From Symbiodinium natans (Eukaryota > Sar > Dinophyceae > Suessiales > Symbiodiniaceae): 64,000 nucleotides of DNA. The position numbers and the translations under genes were made by a program. Numbering within the stretch: the stretch's first letter is position 1; the number at the start of each line of letters is the position of its first letter. Of this stretch, positions 21,950 to 33,200 are shown piece by piece. The stretch covers positions 62,001 through 126,000 of the forward strand of contig CAJNDS010002773.1 of assembly GCA_905221605.1 (NCBI GenBank). The letters are read 5' to 3'. The notes beneath the pieces were generated by a model, which saw only the letters and a list, made by a program, of their open reading frames with translations, was not told the origin of the DNA and ran no database searches.

Positions 21950-23770
21950 TGACCCATTTCCCAACCCCGCCCCCCCAACCCCCCCCCCCTCCCTCCCCTC
22001 CACCCGAGCCAGAAAAAACAACCAATTTGGTGTTTTGGAAGGCGGTGAGCGGTGGAACCACGCGTTTTGGGAGCCGTTTCCCTACCCCCCCGCCCCCAGC
22101 CACCCCTCCCCCCCCCCCAACCCGCCCCCCCCCCCCCCCCCCCCCCCACCCCCCCACCCCTCCCTCCCACCAATGGTGTTTTTTTCCAGCGCGAACGCAT
22201 GTTATTGAAGGCGGCCAATTGGCGTTTTGGGAGCCGTTTCCTACCCCCCCCCCCCCCCCGCCCTCCCCTCCGTGGAATTTTGGACCGTTTTCCTACCGCC
22301 CCTTTTTGGGAGCCGTGTCCCTAACCCCCAACCCCACCCCCCCCCCACCCCCCAACGCCGCCCCTCCCCCCCCCCCCCCCCCAACCCGCCCCCCCCCTCC
22401 CCCCCTCCGAGCCAGAAAAAAACGACCAATTTTGGTGTTTAACCAATTTGGTGTTTTGGAAGCTGCGAACGCATGTTTTGGAAGGCCGCCAAGTGGGTGG
22501 AACCACGCGTTTTGGGAGCCGTTCCCCCCACCCTCCGTCCGTTGGAATTTTGGGACCCGTTTCCCTACCGCCCCCCCCCAGCCGCCCCTCCCCCCCCACC
22601 CGAGCCAGAAAAAACAACCAATTTTGGTGTTTTGGAAGGCGGCCAGGGTGGAACCACGCGTTTTGGGGGCGCCGTTTCCCTACCCCCCCCCCACAGCCCG
22701 CCCCTCCCCCCCCCCTCCCTCCCCTCCGACAGATAAAAAACGCACCCTTTTTGGTGTTTTGGGCCCTCCGCCCCGCCCTCGCCCCCTCGCCCCCTCCCTC
22801 CGCACCCTAAGCAGAAAAAACTGACCAATTTTGGTGTTTTGGAAGCGGGTGGCGGTTTTGGGACCCGTTTCCCCAGCCCCCCCCCCCACCCCCCCCCCCC
22901 CCCCCCCCGCCCCCCCCCCAACCCGCCCCCCCCAACCCGCCCCCCCCCCCCCCCTCCCCCCCCCCTCCCACCCGAGCCTAAAAACACCACGTTTTGTGTT
23001 TTGGAATGGCGTCCCACCAGATAAACCCACCTTTTTGCGATCCGATTCAAATACCACCCCCCCCCGCCCCCCAGGCAGGCCTCCCCCCCCCTCCCCCCCC
23101 ACCGGTGCGCGCCCACTCGCACCCCCCCCCTACACTACCCCCCCCTGTCCCCCCCACCGCACAGATCTACCCCCCCCCCCCCTCCCCCCCCCTTCCCCCC
23201 CCCCTCCGAGCCCAGAAAAAACAGACCAATTTTGGGAAGGCGTTCAAGTACCGCGTTTGGGAGCCGTTTCCCTACCCCCCCCCAGCCGCCCTCACCCCCA
23301 CCCCCCCCCCCGCGCCCCGCCCCCGCCCTCGCCTCCTCCCTCCCCCCCCAGCCAGAAAAACCACCATTCACAGGCGGCACGATTGGGAGCCGTTGGAAGG
23401 CGGCGATTGGGAGACCTGCCCCCCCCCCCCCCCCCCCCACCCGCCCCCCCCCCCCCCCCTCCCCCCCCCCTCCCACCCGAGCCAGCAAAAAAACAACCAA
23501 GTTTGGTGTTTTTGGAAGGCGGCAAGCGGGTGGAAAACCACGCGTTTTGGGAGTCGTTCCCTAACCCCCACCGCCCACCCCGCCCCCCCCAGGAACCCCC
23601 CCCAACCCGCCCCACCCCCCTCTCCCCCCCCTCCCCCCCTCCCAGCCAGAAAAAACGACCAATTTTGGTGTTTTGGAAGGCGGCCAAGTTTTGGGAGCTG
23701 TTTCCCTACCCCCCCCCCCAGCCGCCCTCCCCCCCACCCCCCCCAACCCGCGCCCCGCCCCCCCGACATC
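21950..23770. repeat. C-rich tandem repeat array (intronic)
   Basis: At least seven irregular units share ACCAATTTTGGTGTTTTGG, a GGCGG...CACGCGTTTTGGGAGCCG segment and a tract of C interrupted by single A, G or T. Spacing varies from about 130 to 400 bases because the C tracts differ in length. It lies in the intron between K7 and K8, so the transcript strand is G-rich. The Pro-rich and Gly-rich ORFs found here are artefacts. Confidence 0.85.
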
Positions 23771-24130
23771 TTCATTCGTTCTGGGACACCCATGTCCTCC
23801 TCGGAGGATCGCCGTGGCAATGCACCTGCTGCGAGCCGACATCCTGCGACAGCCGGGCAAAGCCAGCGGCACTTACCTCGGGGGTCGGCGGCAGCGGCGT
23901 CAGCCTTTCAATGCAGCATGTCTGAGCAGTCTCACAGCATGTTCAAGTTACAACCAAAGCTTCAGTAGTAGCATTTTCATCGAACTGCAAGCAGCGCCTT
24001 CGGCATCTTCCAAAAAACAGCCACTGAGACCCACCTAAAACCGGACAGTGTGGACTGTCTTTCGAACCAGCGCGGCAGCCATCGGGCTCATACCCTGCGA
24101 CTGATGGCGCACAACTCCTGCCCCCCCCGC

Positions 24131-24361
24131 CTCTAAATCGATGGAATAGAGGTCGTTCAGGAAGCCTTGGCTGCAGCATGAGTTCGGGGCCCCTTTGCGC
24201 TCGGGATGCTGCCCGCCGAGGCCCAGGCTGATGCCACCAGAATATCCGCCAAAGATCCACATCACGTTTGCAGCTGTGATCACGACATCGTGTCTCCCCC
24301 GGCCGATTGGTAGCGTGCCCGCGGGAGTGGTCTCAGTCCATTTTCGCCAATCATACACGAC
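24131..24361 (-). CDS. Kelch cassette exon K7 (intact, divergent start)
   Basis: 77 codons, phase 0. It begins VVYDWRKWTETTPAG instead of AGSPTWAE, but the Trp position is conserved. It continues HDVVITAANVMWIFGGYSGG and ends SCCSQGFLNDLYSIDLE. The acceptor is GAGTCAG|GTC and the donor is TTAGAG|GCGGGG (GC type). It is the only cassette with a rewritten first strand. Confidence 0.8.
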
Positions 24362-24954
24362 CTGACTCTTGGAACGTCAGAATGCTGTTTCTGTAGCGAT
24401 CACCACTCACTCATCTGGACACTTTGGAGCGGCAGGGTTGCGCTCTGTGGAGCCCACACAGCCCAACGTTTTAAGAATCTCATACAGGCAGCCGCCGGTG
24501 AGCAGGACAGATGAAAAACAGTTGGTTTGGGAAACGCGTACCTGTAGCCTGTGGGAGGCCAAGATTTCGTACTTTGGCGGTTTCTGCACACAGCGCGCAC
24601 CTTTTTTCAATCTGAGTGAGGATGGACGCTTGAAATAAGCCATGCAACCCCTCAATTTCTTAAATTGAAGAACTCCGGCCCCTCGAGTTTTATCGCTCGC
24701 GCGGTCTTGCTGGCTGGCCAGGCCAGTTCTGGTGGTACCCCGGCGCCGTAGTCTTCTGTTATCAACAGCAAAAGGCCTTGCAGGCAGTGCCGATTGCTGG
24801 GGAGAACGGCTCCTCAAGTCACAAGTTGGTTTCCAGATCTCTAGAAGGCAATTTCCAAACTGTAGTCCAGATACGAGCCAGGAAAATCAGCGTTCTCGAG
24901 TTCCAGTGGTCCTCAAAATCTCTTCGTAAACGTTCTAGCGGCTCGATGCTGCCC

Positions 24955-25030
24955 TGGTGCTGATGTCGTTGTGGTTGTGGAAGCGGATGTCGAGGTCATG
25001 GTGCCGGTCATGGTGGAGGTCATGGTGGTC
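24955..25030 (-). CDS. Possible small Thr/Ser/Met-rich linker exon
   Basis: After the phase-2 acceptor CGATTCAG|G the frame reads TTMTSTMTGTMTSTSASTTT and then TSAPG. The composition matches the linker at 16.4-16.6 kb. The donor is uncertain, and a phase-2 exon does not fit directly between phase-0 kelch exons, so it may be a relic of a duplicated linker. Confidence 0.3.
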
Positions 25031-25276
25031 CTGAATCGTTCACTATCACGTCTTCTGTTCCAGGCCGAAAAGCAAACAGCAAGAAACGGTTCGAGCTCGT
25101 GTCCGGGCTTCACTTTTTCAACTAGAAACCAGCTAGACCACCCACTGCTGAGCTATCTCTGTACTCTGAAGCCAGACTTTGACCTCAAAGGTCAACGGAC
25201 CGGTACCATGTATGCAAGCATCCTTGACACAAGAAACCCACACACAGATTGGCACGCGCCTTGTCGTTGTCGTAGC

Positions 25277-25370
25277 CTGCAGCCGGGCTGGGCGTAAGAC
25301 GCTAACATCCAGCATGTCCTTCTTGTAGCAGTAGTCGTCGTAGTCGTCGTCGTAGGTTATATAGTAGTCA

Positions 25371-25421
<51 letters not shown>

Positions 25422-25460
25422 AATCGCAGTCGCAGTCGTCGTCGTAGTACTGGTGGTGAT
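25277..25460 (-). repeat. Thr-rich/(GAC)n tract homologous to 62.13-62.33 kb
   Basis: On the minus strand a run of about 16 ACG/GAC triplets (25371-25419) is flanked by sequence that matches the block near 62.1-62.3 kb, including CCCAGCCCGGCTGCAGG and the TACGACGACTAC-type motif. In the Thr frame it reads ITTSTTTTTATAIV followed by poly-Thr. It is probably an old copy of a linker exon, expanded by triplet slippage. Confidence 0.5.
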
Positions 25461-25581
25461 ACCAGCCATCAAAAGGGCCTACACTACCGTGGCTCTTGCT
25501 TCCAACAGCTATTCGCCGAATGGATCCCTGTTTTGAACACGGCGCGCTGCAGGGATCACACTGTGCTTGCGGCGCTCTTGC

Positions 25582-25632
25582 CTCCAAGTCGAGGGACCAG
25601 AGCTCGTCCAAATAGTTGCCTGTTTCTTCGTC

Positions 25633-25677
<45 letters not shown>

Positions 25678-25845
25678 CAAGCGCGGTCTGTGCTCGGGGC
25701 GTCGCCAGCCAGGGCCCCGGCCGCTATCGTACCCTCCAAAGATCCAGATGACGTTCTCCGATGTAATGACCGCGGTGTGGGCTCGGCGGCCGGAAGGCAG
25801 GCGCGTGAGGGAAGGGCTGACTTCAGCCCAAGTCGGACTGGCAGC
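25582..25845 (-). CDS. Kelch cassette exon K6 with 15-residue Cys tract
   Basis: 88 codons, phase 0. It encodes SPTWAEVSPSLTRLPSGR, HTAVITSENVIWIFGGYDSG, then RPRL followed by 15 Cys codons (TGC), DEETGNYLDELW and SLDLE. The acceptor is CCGCTAG|GC and the donor is TTGGAG|GCAAGA. The Cys run is an expansion of the two to three TGC codons at the same place in the other cassettes, caused by a (CAG)n tract on the + strand at 25633-25678. The frame is kept because the expansion is in whole triplets. Confidence 0.8.
25633..25678. repeat. (CAG)n triplet expansion inside kelch exon K6
   Basis: Fifteen uninterrupted CAG units on the + strand are read as TGC (Cys) on the coding strand. The tract sits at the start of the third variable segment of the blade. 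Confidence 0.95.
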
Positions 25846-26280
25846 CTAGCGGCCATGGATTGATGGAACACAGCAGCGTGCAGCATGTCTCAGAACGTCA
25901 CAACGCGTTCACGCTCCAACCACAGCTTCAGCAGTAGCCTTCGTTCTCTACAGTGCTTCTGCCAGCGAGAAGGGTCTGCCCAAACCTATTTGTGGGAGAA
26001 CAAGTCTCCTACGACAGGTTTCACCCCAGAGAAGCCTTGCAGTCCAAAACATGCCCTACAGTTGGCATCCACGCAAATTGAAACTCAAGCCTGTAACATG
26101 TGAACAACCGGGCTGTGACATCGAAGACGCCAATCAGATACAAGATGCTAAGCTAATCGTTTCAACGCAGTTACCATTTGCGGTATGGATCTTTGCTTCC
26201 TTGGAATGGTCCATCTCCAACTAGCATGGCTGCCAGTGAGTGGTTCACAGCTTCTTCCCTGTGGCCACCCTCGCTCTTGC

Positions 26281-26494
26281 CTGCAAGTCGATGGACCAGA
26301 GGCGGTAAAAGTAGTCGCTGCCTTGTCATTTGTCAATTGCGGCAGCAGGACAAGCGCGGTCTGTGCTCGGGACGTCGCCAGCCAAGGCCCCGGCTCCCCC
26401 CAAAGATCCACATGACGTTCTCCGATGTAATGACCGCGGTATGGTCCAAACGGGAGCCGGAGGGGCTGACTTCAGCCCAAGTCGGACTGGCAGC
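26281..26494 (-). pseudogene. Kelch cassette K5 (broken)
   Basis: The exon is 214 bases, not a multiple of three. It keeps SPTWAEVSPSGSRLDHTAVI and SENVMWIFGGSRGLGW with both first loops shortened. It then meets a TGA in the third segment (RLSCCRN-stop) and ends in the wrong frame. The splice sites are intact. Confidence 0.8.
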
Positions 26495-26916
26495 CTAGCG
26501 GACAAAGGATTGATGGAACGCAGTAGCGTGCAGCATGTCTCAGAACGTCACACCGCGTTCACGCTCCAACCACAGCTTCAGCAGTAGCCTTCGTTCTCTA
26601 CAGTGCTTCTGCCAGCGAGAAGGGTCAGTCTCCTACGACAGGTTTCACCCCGTCATTCATCCCAGAGAAGCCTTGCAGTCCAAAACATGCCCTACAGTAG
26701 GCATCCACGCAAATTGAAACTCAAGCCTGTAACATGTGAACAACCGGGCTGTGACCTCGAAGACGCCAATCAGATACACGATGCTAAGCTAATCGTTTCA
26801 ACGCAGTTACCATTTGCGGTATGGATCTTTGCTTCCTTGGAATGGTCCATCTCCAACTAGCACGGCAGCCAGTGAGTGGTTCACAGCTTCTTCCCTGTGG
26901 CCACCCTCGTTCTTGC

Positions 26917-27157
26917 CTGCAAGTCGATGGACCAGAGGTCGTACCAGCCGACAAAGGAGCCGCCTCGTCATTCGCTGCAGCAGCACAAGCGGTCTGTGCT
27001 CGGGACGTCGCCAGCCAAGGCCCCGGCCGTCATTGTACCCGTATCCTCCAAAGATCCACATGACGTTCTCCGATGTAATGACCGCGGTGTGGTCTCGGCG
27101 GCCGGAAGGCCGGCGCGTGCCGGAGGGGCTGACTTCAGCCCAAGTCGGACTGGCAGC
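26917..27157 (-). pseudogene. Kelch cassette K4 (2-bp deletion)
   Basis: The exon is 241 bases. It encodes SPTWAEVSPSGTRRPSGRRD, SENVMWIFGGYGYNDG and RGLGWRRPEHRP. A GC dinucleotide present in the neighbours (CGCGCTTG versus CGCTTG) is then missing and the frame shifts before the third variable segment. Restoring GC would meet a TGA, so it carries two lesions. Confidence 0.8.
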
Positions 27158-27579
27158 CTAGCGGACAAAGGATTGATGGAACGCAGTAGCGTGCAGCATG
27201 TCTCAGAACGTCACAACGCGTTCACGCTGCAACCACAGCTTCAGCAGTAGCCTTCGTTCTCTACAGTGCTTCTGCCAGCGAGAAGGGTCAGTCTCCTACG
27301 ACAGGTTTCACCCCGTCATTCATCCCAGAGAAGCCTTGCAGTCCAAAACATGCCCTACAGTAGGCATCCACGCAAATTGAAACTCAAGCCTGTAACATGT
27401 GAACAACCGGGCTGTGACCTCGAAGACGCCAATCAGATACAAGATGCTAAGCTAATCGTTTCAACGCAGTTACCATTTGCGGTATGGATCTTTGCTTCCT
27501 TGGAATGGTCCATCTCCAACTAGCACGGCAGCCAGTGAGTGGTTCACAGCTTCTTCCCTGTGGCCACCCTCGCTCTTGC

Positions 27580-27801
27580 CTGCAAGTCGATGGACCAGAG
27601 GTCGTCCTTGTAATTGGGGCCTGTGAAGCAGCACAAGCGCGGTCCGTGCTCGGGACTGCGCCAGCCAAGGCCCCGGCTGCCGGGCCCGTATCCTCCAAAG
27701 ATCCACATGACGTTCTCCGATGTAATGACCGCGGTGTGGTCTAGGCGGCCGGAAGGGGACGTGCCGGAGGGGCTGGATGAAGTCCAAGTCGGACTGCCGG
27801 C
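27580..27801 (-). CDS. Kelch cassette exon K3 (intact)
   Basis: 74 codons, phase 0. It encodes AGSPTWTSSSPSGTSPSG, HTAVITSENVMWIFGGYG, RGLGWRSPEHGPRLCC and FTGPNYKDDLWSIDLQ. The acceptor is CCGCTAG|GC and the donor is TTGCAG|GCAAGA. It is embedded in the recent tandem array, yet it has its own sequence in all three variable segments. Confidence 0.85.
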
Positions 27802-28114
27802 CTAGCGGACAAAGGATTGATGGAACGCAACTGCCTGCAGCATGTCTCAACACGACAACACCCGCCGGGGGGCGGCGCCCGTGAAGTCTTTGTCACGCCA
27901 CTCGCACCGGCCCCACAACTTTAGAGTCTCTCAGCGAAAACTCGAGAAGACCCCTTCCCAACCCTCCCAGTTCTCCGACCCCCTGACCCATCCCCACCGC
28001 ACCCACCACCAACCTCCCACCCTCCCCGCCCTTGCCTCTCCAGCCTCCGAAGGTCTTCAACCCTGTCACCACACTGGTGCACAGCTCCTTCCCTGCGGCC
28101 ACCCTCGCTCTTGC

Positions 28115-28336
28115 CTGCAAGTCGATGGACCAGAGGTCGTTCAACCAATAGCCTTGTCATTCGCGGCAGCAGCACAAGCGCGGTCTGTGCTCTTGACGTC
28201 GCCAGCCAAGGCCCCGGCTCGCCGATCCTCCAAAGATCCACATGACACCCACGGAAGTGATGACGGCCGTGTGACTCATCCTTTTGGAAGGGAACGAGCC
28301 GGAGGGGCTGGCTTCAGCCCAAATCGGACTGCCAGC
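28115..28336 (-). pseudogene. Kelch cassette K2 (in-frame TGA)
   Basis: The exon has the normal length (222 bases) and good splice sites (GCATGCCAG|GC, TTGCAG|GCAAGA). It encodes AGSPIWAEASPSGSFPSK, HTAVITSVGVMWIFGG, RPRLCCCRE, then TGA, then QGYWLNDLWSIDLQ in the same frame. Apart from the stop it is intact, so skipping this phase-0 exon would leave the protein in frame. Confidence 0.8.
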
Positions 28337-28466
28337 CTGGCATGCAAATGACAAGATTTCGCTGCAGATGCCTGCTCCAACCACAGCATCCCGAAACCCT
28401 TACTAGAAGACGATTGGCCCGAAAGCATCGATTTGCCGTGTGTTGACTCTATGCACTTCACTCTAT

Positions 28467-30256
28467 GCACTCGAACTGTATGCACTTGGACAACTGTATG
28501 CACTTATATGGTTGCATACTCACTTGCATACTGCACTTGTATGCACTTCAACTGCGTGGCACTCAAGTGTGTTGACTTGAATGCCATGCACTTGTGGTCA
28601 ACTCTATTAACGTCATTGGAAGTCAATACATCTGAAGTTAACGGACTTGAAGTCGGCATTTTTCAACTTAATGCACTTGAGCAACTGTAAGAACTTCACT
28701 TGTATGCACCCGACTCGGCTGCGCACGTCCAATCCACGCGAAGCCATGAAAGAAAAGACATAAATATCCAACCTTTCGCAAGACAGCACGCAGTGCGCAG
28801 TTCTACGCATGCAGCACACACAGACAGCGCAGGATGCCTTCTCGTGTTTCTTGACGTCGTAACACTACCTACATGCAGCAACAGTGCAAAACAACAGACA
28901 TGCAGCGCACGAACACGAGCACACACACACACACACAGCGTGGGATGCCTTCTCCCCTTCATTGACGTCTTCGCGCCCCATGACATCCAGATCGGACATC
29001 GCCCAAACATGTTACATTTGACAGCAACCGCTGATCACTTCCCACAGAGAGACGAGTCTGAGCGCAGGACTGGTTGCCTTCCCTCCCAAACGACATCAGT
29101 TTTTTCCCGGTCCACTGCATGGCTGGTATTTGCCATGGTTTGGAACCAGCGAATTCGGGGACCCTGGTATTTGTATTTGCGATGGTTTTGGGGCCAGCGA
29201 ATTCGGGGACCATGGTATTTGCGACGGTTTTGGAAGCAGCGAATTCGGGGACCATGGTATTTGCCATGCTTTTGGAACCAGCGAATTCGGGGACCATGGT
29301 ATCTGCGATGGTTTTGGAAACAGCGAATTCGGGGACCATGGTATTTGCGAAATAGCGAATTCGGGGACCATGGTATTTGCGATGCTTTTGGAACCAGCGA
29401 ACTCGGGGACCATGGTATTTGCGATGCTTTTGGAACCAGCGAATTCGGGGACCATGGTGTTTGCGATGGTTTTGGAACCAGCCACGGAAGCTCCTTGCGA
29501 TGGTTTTGGAAACAGCGAATTCGGGGACCATGGTATTTGCGATGCTTTTGGAACCAGCGAATTCGGGGACCATGGTATTTGCCATGCTTTTGGAACCAGC
29601 GAATTCGGGGACCATGGTATATTTGCCATGCTTTTGGAACCAGCGAATTCGGGGACCATGGTATTTGCGATGCTTTTGGAACCAGCGAATTCGGGGGCCA
29701 TGGTATTTGCGATGCTTTTGGAATCAGCCACGGAAGCTCCTTGCGATGGTTTTGGAAACAGCGAATTCGGGGACCATGGTATTTGCGATGCTTTTGGAAC
29801 CAGCGAATTCGTGGACCATGGTTGTTATTTGCCATGCTTTTGGAACCAGCGAATTCGGGGACCATGGTATTTGCCATGCTTTTGGACAGCGAATTCGGGG
29901 ACCATGGTATATTTGCCATGCTTTTGGAAACAGCGAATTCGGGGACCATAGTATTTGCGACGCTTTTGGAACCAGCGAACTCGGGGACCATGGTATTTGC
30001 GATGGTTTTGGAACCAGCCACGGAAGCTCCTTGCGATGGTTTTGGAAACAGCGAATTCGGAGACCATGGTATTTGCGATGCTTTTGGAACCAGCGAATTC
30101 GGGGACCATGGTATTTGCGATGGTTTTGGAACCAGCCACGGAAGCTCCTTGCGATGGTTTTGGAAACAGCGAATTCGGGGACCATGGTATTTGCGATGCT
30201 TTTGGAACCAGCGAATTCGGGGACCATGGTATGTGCCATGCGTTTGGAACCAGCGT
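28467..30256. repeat. Compound unit 1: 0.65-kb flank plus 42-bp satellite
   Basis: The flank (about 28467-29135) is followed by tandem 42-base units containing GAATTCGGGGACCATGGTAT and GCTTTTGGAACCAGC (29136-30250). A 34-base variant with CAGCCACGGAAGCTCC interrupts the array repeatedly. Because 42 is a multiple of three, all six frames stay open, giving ORFs of hundreds of codons that are not genes. Confidence 0.95.
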
Positions 30257-33200
30257 GCACTCGAACTGTATGCACTTGGACAACTGTATGCACTTATACT
30301 TGCATACTGCACTTGTATGCACTTCAACTGCGTGGCACTCAAGTGTGTTGACTTGAATGCCATAACTCTATTAACGTCATTGGAAGTCAATACATCTGAA
30401 GTTAACGGACTTGAAGTTGGCATTCTTCAACTTAATGCACCTGAGCAACTGTAAGAACTTCACTTGTATGCACCCGACTCTGCTGCGCACGTCCAATCCA
30501 CGCGAAGCCATGAAAGAAAAGACATAAATATCCAACCTTTCGCAAGACAGCACGCAGTGCGCAGTTCTACGCATGCAGCACACACAGACAGCGCAGGATG
30601 CCTTCTCGTGTTTCTTGACGTCGTAACACTACCTACACGCAGCAACAGTGCAAAACAACAGACATGCAGCGCACGAACACGAGCGCATACACACAGTGCG
30701 GGATGCCTTCTCCCCTTCATTGACGTCTTCGCGCCCCATGACATCCAGATCGGACATCGCCCAAACATGTTACATTTGACAGCAACCGCTGATCACTTCC
30801 CACAGAGAGACGAGTCTGAGCGCAGGACTGGTTGCCTTCCCTCCCAAACGACATCACTTTTTTCTCGGTCCACTGCATGGCTGGTATTTGCCATGGTTTG
30901 GAACCAGCGAATTCGGGGACCCTGGTATTTGCGACGGTTTTGGAACAGCGAATTCGGGGACCATGGTATTTGCCATGCTTTTGGAACCAGCGAATTCGGG
31001 GACCATGGTATCTGCGATGGTTTTGGAAACAGCGAATTCGGAGACCATGGTATTTGCGATGCTTTTGGAAACAGCGAATTCGGGGACCATGGTATTTGCG
31101 ATGCTTTTGGAACCAGCGAATTCGGGGACCATGGTCTTTGCCATGCTTTTGGAACCAGCGAATTCGGGGACCATGGTATTTGCGATGCTTTTGGAAACAG
31201 CGAATTCGGGGACCATGGTCTTTGCGATGCTTTTGGAACCAGCGAATTCGGGGACCATGGTATCTGCGATGCTTTTGGAACCAGCGAATTCGGGGACCAT
31301 GGTATTTGCGACGGTTTTGGAACCAGCCACGGAAGCTCCTTGCGATGGTTTTGGAAACAGCGAATTCGGGGACCATGGTATTTGCGATGCTTTTGGAACC
31401 AGCGAATTCGGGGACCATGGTATTTGCGATGCTTTTGGAACCAGCGAATTCGGGGACCATGGTATTTGCGATGCTTTTGGAACCAGCGAATTCGGGGACC
31501 ATGGTATTTGCCATGCTTTTGGAACCAGCGAATTCGGTGACCATGGTATTTGCGATGGTTTTGGAAACAGCCACGGAAGCTCCTTGCGATGGTTTTGGAA
31601 ACAGCGAATTCGGGGACCATGGTATTTGCGATGCTTTTGGAACCAGCGAAGTCGTGGACCACGGTTGTTATTTGCCATGCTTTTGGAACCAGCGAATTCG
31701 GGGACCATGGTATTTGCCATGCTTTTGGACAGCGAATTCGGGGACCATGGTGTATTTGCCATGCTTTTGGAAACAGCGAATTCGGGGACCATAGTATTTG
31801 CGACGCTTTTGGAACCAGCGAACTCGGGGACCATGGTATTTGCGATGCTTTTGGAATCAGCGAATTCGGGGACCATGGTATTTGTGATGCTTTTGGAACC
31901 AGCGAATTCGGGGACCATGGTATCTGCGATGCTTTTGGAACCAGCGAATGCGGGGACCATGGTCTTTGCCATGCTTTTGGAACCAGCGAATTCGGGGACC
32001 ATGGTATTTGCGATGCTTTTGGAAACAGCGAATTCGGGGACCATGGTATTTGCGATGCTTTTGGAACCAGCGAATTCGGGGACCATGGTATCTGCGATGC
32101 TTTTGGAACCAGCGAATTCGGGGACCATGGTATTTGCGACGGTTTTGGAACCAGCCACGGAAGCTCCTTGCGATGGTTTTGGAAACAGCGAATTCGGGGA
32201 CCATGGTATTTGCGATGCTTTTGGAACCAGCGAATTCGGGGACCATGGTATTTGCCATGCTTTTGGACACAGCGAATTCGGGGACCATGGTATTTGCGAT
32301 GCTTTTGGAACCAGCGAATTCGGGGACCATGGTATCTGCGATGCTTTTGGAACCAGCGAATTCGGGGACCATGGTATTTGCGACGGTTTTGGAACCAGCC
32401 ACGGAAGCTCCTTGCGATGGTTTTGGAAACAGCGAATTCGGGGACCATGGTATTTGCGATGCTTTTGGAACCAGCGAATTCGGGGACCATGGTATTTGCC
32501 ATGCTTTTGGACAGCGAATTCGGGGACCATGGTATATTTGCCATGCTTTTGGAACCAGCGAATTCGGGGACCATGGTATTTGCGATGCTTTTGGAACCAG
32601 CGAAGTCGGGGACCATGGTATTTGCGATGCTTTTGGAATCAGCCACGGAAGCTCCTTGCGATGGTTTTGGAAACAGCGAATTCGGGGACCATGGTATTTG
32701 CGATGCTTTTGGAACCAGCGAATTCGGGGACTATGGTATTTGCGATGCTTTTGGAACCAGCGAATTCGGGGACCATGGTATTTGCGATGCTTTTGGAAGC
32801 AGCGAATTCCGAGGGGACCATGGTATTTGCCATGCTTTTGGAACCAGCGAATTCGGGGACCATGGTATTTGCGATGGTTTTGGAAACAGCGAATTCGGGG
32901 ACCATGGTATTTGCGATGCTTTTGGAACCAGCGAACTCGGGGACCATGGTATTTGCGATGCTTTTGGAATCAGCCACGGAAGCCCCTTGCGATGGTTTTG
33001 GAAAAAGCGAATTCGGGGACCATGGTATTTGCGATGCTTTTGGAACCAGCGAATTCGGGGACCATGGTATATTTGCCACGCTTTTGGAACCAGCGAATTC
33101 GGGGACCATGGTATATTTGCCATGCTTTTGGAACCAGCGAATTCGGGGACCATGGTATTTGCGATGCTTTTAGAAACAGCGAATTCAGGGACCATGGTAT

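Larger units (their letters stand above)
25846..27801 (-). repeat. Three tandem kelch exon-plus-intron units of about 650 bp
   Basis: Units at 27801-27158, 27157-26495 and 26494-25846 (644, 663 and 649 bases) each hold one kelch exon and its downstream intron. The introns 27158-27579 and 26495-26916 have equal length (422 bases) and differ at only about four sites by eye. The intron at 25846-26280 is a slightly older relative with a small insertion. Confidence 0.85.

Noticed and set aside
21862-23968. Pro-rich and Gly-rich ORFs
   Set aside because: They are translations of C tracts (or G tracts) in an intronic repeat and have no protein character outside the homopolymers.
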